DNA of 42,527 nt from Eubacterium sp. GTDB taxonomy: Bacteria; Bacillota; Clostridia; Lachnospirales; Lachnospiraceae. Made by a program: the position numbers and the translations under genes. Location: positions 1-42,527 of the forward strand of contig DNFT01000025.1 in assembly GCA_003486385.1 (NCBI GenBank), read 5' to 3'. Under the pieces are notes generated by a model. That model did not search any database. It was not told the origin of the DNA and was given only the letters and a program-made list of their open reading frames with translations. Shown piece after piece: positions 40,747 to 42,527 of this stretch; position 1 is the first letter of the stretch; each line of letters begins with the position of its first letter.

Positions 40747-42489
40747 ATGGGAGTAGCAGCACCTAAGGACCCGGAAAAGAAGCGCATGGGGTTCTATATA
40801 ATGAGAAATAAGGACATATTCGGTTCACCGGCTCAGTCGGGCGGTGGTGTCCAGTTTCTGTATCAGAGTGATGGAAGAATTGTGAACAGTGCCAAGCTTG
40901 TCGGCGGAATTGAAGATGATGGCATGCTTTCAATGCTTGTAAAAACAGAGGATTTTAAAAAGCTGGTGTACAGTATCGGTGTGACTGTTGAGATGGAAAA
41001 GCCTGAGGCGGTGGATTTCGTTTTCCAGATGTACGGAAAGACGGATCCTTATGTATCAGGAACCTCAATAAGAAAGACGGTAGTGGCAGACGGCATGGAG
41101 AATATTGTCAAGCTGAGTGATGTTGAGTGGTCTGCTGATGATGACATTATTGGACAGATAAGGTTCGAGATGAAGGAGGCAGGAAGGTTTGCCAAGGTTT
41201 CGGTCAGGCTCTATCTGAATGATGGTTATTCGGCACCTGAGATGCCGGAGGAGAATGATATTGATTTTGGGTCGGCAGAATACAAAAGGATGCTTGAAGC
41301 TTCACTGGTGAACCTTGGGGATACAAAAAGGCTTGAGAAGGCACTGTGTAAGGCAAGGGCAGGACAGGATGTAACGATTGCATTCATCGGCGGCTCCATA
41401 ACACAGGGAGCAGGGGCAATTCCAATCAACACGGAGTGCTATGCATATAAGACCTACAAGGCATTTTGTGGCATGTTCGGTGATGGAGATAACATTCATT
41501 ACATAAAGGCAGGAGTCGGGGGAACACCGTCCGAGCTTGGAATGATAAGATACGAGAGGGATGTCCTCAGGAATTTTACCGTGCAGCCGGATATAGTAGT
41601 TGTCGAGTTCGCAGTAAATGATGCGGGGGATGAAACGAACGGTGTATGCTATGAATCGCTTGTCCGAAAGATTCTTATGTCCGAAAATGAGCCGGCTGTA
41701 GTATTACTGTTTTCTGTATTTTCGGATGATTACAATCTTGAGGAGAGATTAAGACCGGTAGGTTTCAATTATAAGCTCCCTATGGTTAGTGTGAAGGAGT
41801 GCGTTGTACCGCAGTTTTATGATGCGGCAAGAAGAATTATCACTAAGAATCAGTACTTCTATGATTGTTTTCATCCGACGAATGCCGGACATAAGGTTAT
41901 GGCAGACTGTCTGGGCACACTTTTTGAAAAAGTGGACATTAAAGCGCAGAAGGCTCTTGAAACAGCAGGCGGGGATTTGAAGGAAGCACTTAAAGCTATC
42001 GGAGATACGGCCTTTGACAATGAGAGTATTGCACCACATTACGGAAATAGCTTCGAGAAGGTGGAACTCTTTGACAGGCAGAACCTTCCGACAATGGATA
42101 TTGTGTGGAACTTTGACATGGGCGGCTTCAATCGTATTGATGATGAACTCCAGTGTGTTGAGATGGATATGGACATTGAAACGACACCGGAATTTCCATA
42201 TAATTGGAAGTATGACAGAAGTGGACGCCCGATGGAATTTGATATAAGGTGCCGCTCACTCATTATGATTAACAAGGATTCAGCCTCAGCGGATGCCGGA
42301 AAGGCAGAGGTGTTCGTGGATGGGGAGAAGGTTCTTACAGCAGATCCGAGAAAGAATGGCTGGACACACTGCAATCCGCTTATCTGCTTTTCGGACAGGG
42401 GGCAGGCACTCTGCCATGTTGAGGTAAGGATGGCGGAAGGTGACGAGAACAAGGATTTTACAATTCTCGGCTTCGGAGTTGTGAGGTAA
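40747..42489 (+). CDS. SGNH/GDSL hydrolase, probable carbohydrate esterase
   Basis: A 580-residue cytoplasmic protein. Residues 1-190 look like a beta-rich accessory domain. The SGNH domain follows: block I IAFIGGSITQGAGA with Ser217, block II glycine in AGVGGTPSELG (about 255), block III asparagine in VVEFAVNDAG (Asn291), and block V DCFHPTNAGH with Asp373 and His376. A further domain of about 150 residues ends the protein. This layout and the GH8 partner suggest an esterase removing acetyl groups from xylo-oligosaccharides. GGAGAATAAAG precedes the ATG, 15 bases after the GH8 stop. The substrate assignment is inference. Confidence 0.85.
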   Translation: MGVAAPKDPEKKRMGFYIMRNKDIFGSPAQSGGGVQFLYQSDGRIVNSAKLVGGIEDDGMLSMLVKTEDFKKLVYSIGVTVEMEKPEAVDFVFQMYGKTDPYVSGTSIRKTVVADGMENIVKLSDVEWSADDDIIGQIRFEMKEAGRFAKVSVRLYLNDGYSAPEMPEENDIDFGSAEYKRMLEASLVNLGDTKRLEKALCKARAGQDVTIAFIGGSITQGAGAIPINTECYAYKTYKAFCGMFGDGDNIHYIKAGVGGTPSELGMIRYERDVLRNFTVQPDIVVVEFAVNDAGDETNGVCYESLVRKILMSENEPAVVLLFSVFSDDYNLEERLRPVGFNYKLPMVSVKECVVPQFYDAARRIITKNQYFYDCFHPTNAGHKVMADCLGTLFEKVDIKAQKALETAGGDLKEALKAIGDTAFDNESIAPHYGNSFEKVELFDRQNLPTMDIVWNFDMGGFNRIDDELQCVEMDMDIETTPEFPYNWKYDRSGRPMEFDIRCRSLIMINKDSASADAGKAEVFVDGEKVLTADPRKNGWTHCNPLICFSDRGQALCHVEVRMAEGDENKDFTILGFGVVR

Positions 42490-42498
42490 ACATAGCCT

Positions 42499-42527
42499 GG
42501 GACGCGGTGTCAGACCCCTGTCCCAAA
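42499..42527. repeat. Dispersed palindromic repeat (REP-like), copy C, cut by the window end
   Basis: GGGACGCGGTGTCAGACCCC and TGTCCCAAA match the left arm of copy B (28158-28185) with two differences. It starts 10 bases after the esterase stop codon. The right arm would lie beyond the window. Confidence 0.85.

Overview
This window looks like chromosome of an anaerobic, low-to-moderate GC Firmicute, most likely a member of the Lachnospiraceae (Clostridia). The evidence is strong AGGAGG-type ribosome sites, a single-chain pyruvate:ferredoxin oxidoreductase, a bifunctional AdhE behind Rex boxes, an ECF-type BioY behind a BirA box, heterodimeric ABC exporters, lipoprotein binding proteins and a GH8 oligoxylanase. 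The genus is not resolved from the sequence alone.

Layout. 1-400: the 3' end of a 23S rRNA gene, then tRNA-Trp, with no 5S gene between them. 430-4160: PFOR with its own promoter and a hairpin at the start of the transcript. 4349-6182: a chemoreceptor. 6385-10517: a tight four-gene operon (ferredoxin-type aldo/keto reductase, a spore-photoproduct-lyase-like radical SAM protein with an extra N-terminal domain, a short-chain dehydrogenase, KduD). 10526-12010: a DUF3048 lipoprotein. 12018-13835 (minus): an ABC exporter half. 14006-16797: adhE with two Rex boxes over the promoter. 16838-17702: an APH-fold kinase behind a perfect palindrome of the Fur-superfamily type. 17705-19544: an accessory patch with a dispersed palindromic repeat, a nonsense-broken cysteine peptidase, a truncated acetyltransferase and a hicAB toxin-antitoxin pair. 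19569-20508: mntP under a yybP-ykoY manganese riboswitch. 20749-21421 (minus): bioY under BirA. 21460-24360: an ABC-F ATPase and an orphan type 1 binding lipoprotein. 24450-28139: a heterodimeric ABC exporter whose two genes are separated by three tandem 62-bp repeats, each carrying a terminator-like hairpin. 28145-30534: a dispersed repeat, proB and an MBOAT acyltransferase. 30627-39485: an eight-gene unit (amino-acid ABC importer, Amt-PII fusion, D-2-hydroxyacid dehydrogenase, MATE exporter, HisC-like aminotransferase). 39583-42489: GH8 exo-oligoxylanase plus an SGNH esterase, followed by another repeat copy at the window edge.

How the genes fit together. PFOR and AdhE are the pyruvate-to-ethanol side of mixed fermentation, and the Rex boxes tie AdhE to the NADH/NAD+ ratio. 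MntP and BioY are each controlled by a recognisable metal or cofactor device. The eight-gene unit is the best candidate for an undescribed system: it couples import of an amino acid, ammonium transport with a built-in PII sensor, transamination, reduction of a 2-oxoacid and an exporter. That pathway is inferred from gene content only. The window also shows several unusual regulatory or repeat architectures: tandem hairpins inside an operon, hairpins placed directly after promoters, and a dispersed palindrome in three intergenic sites.
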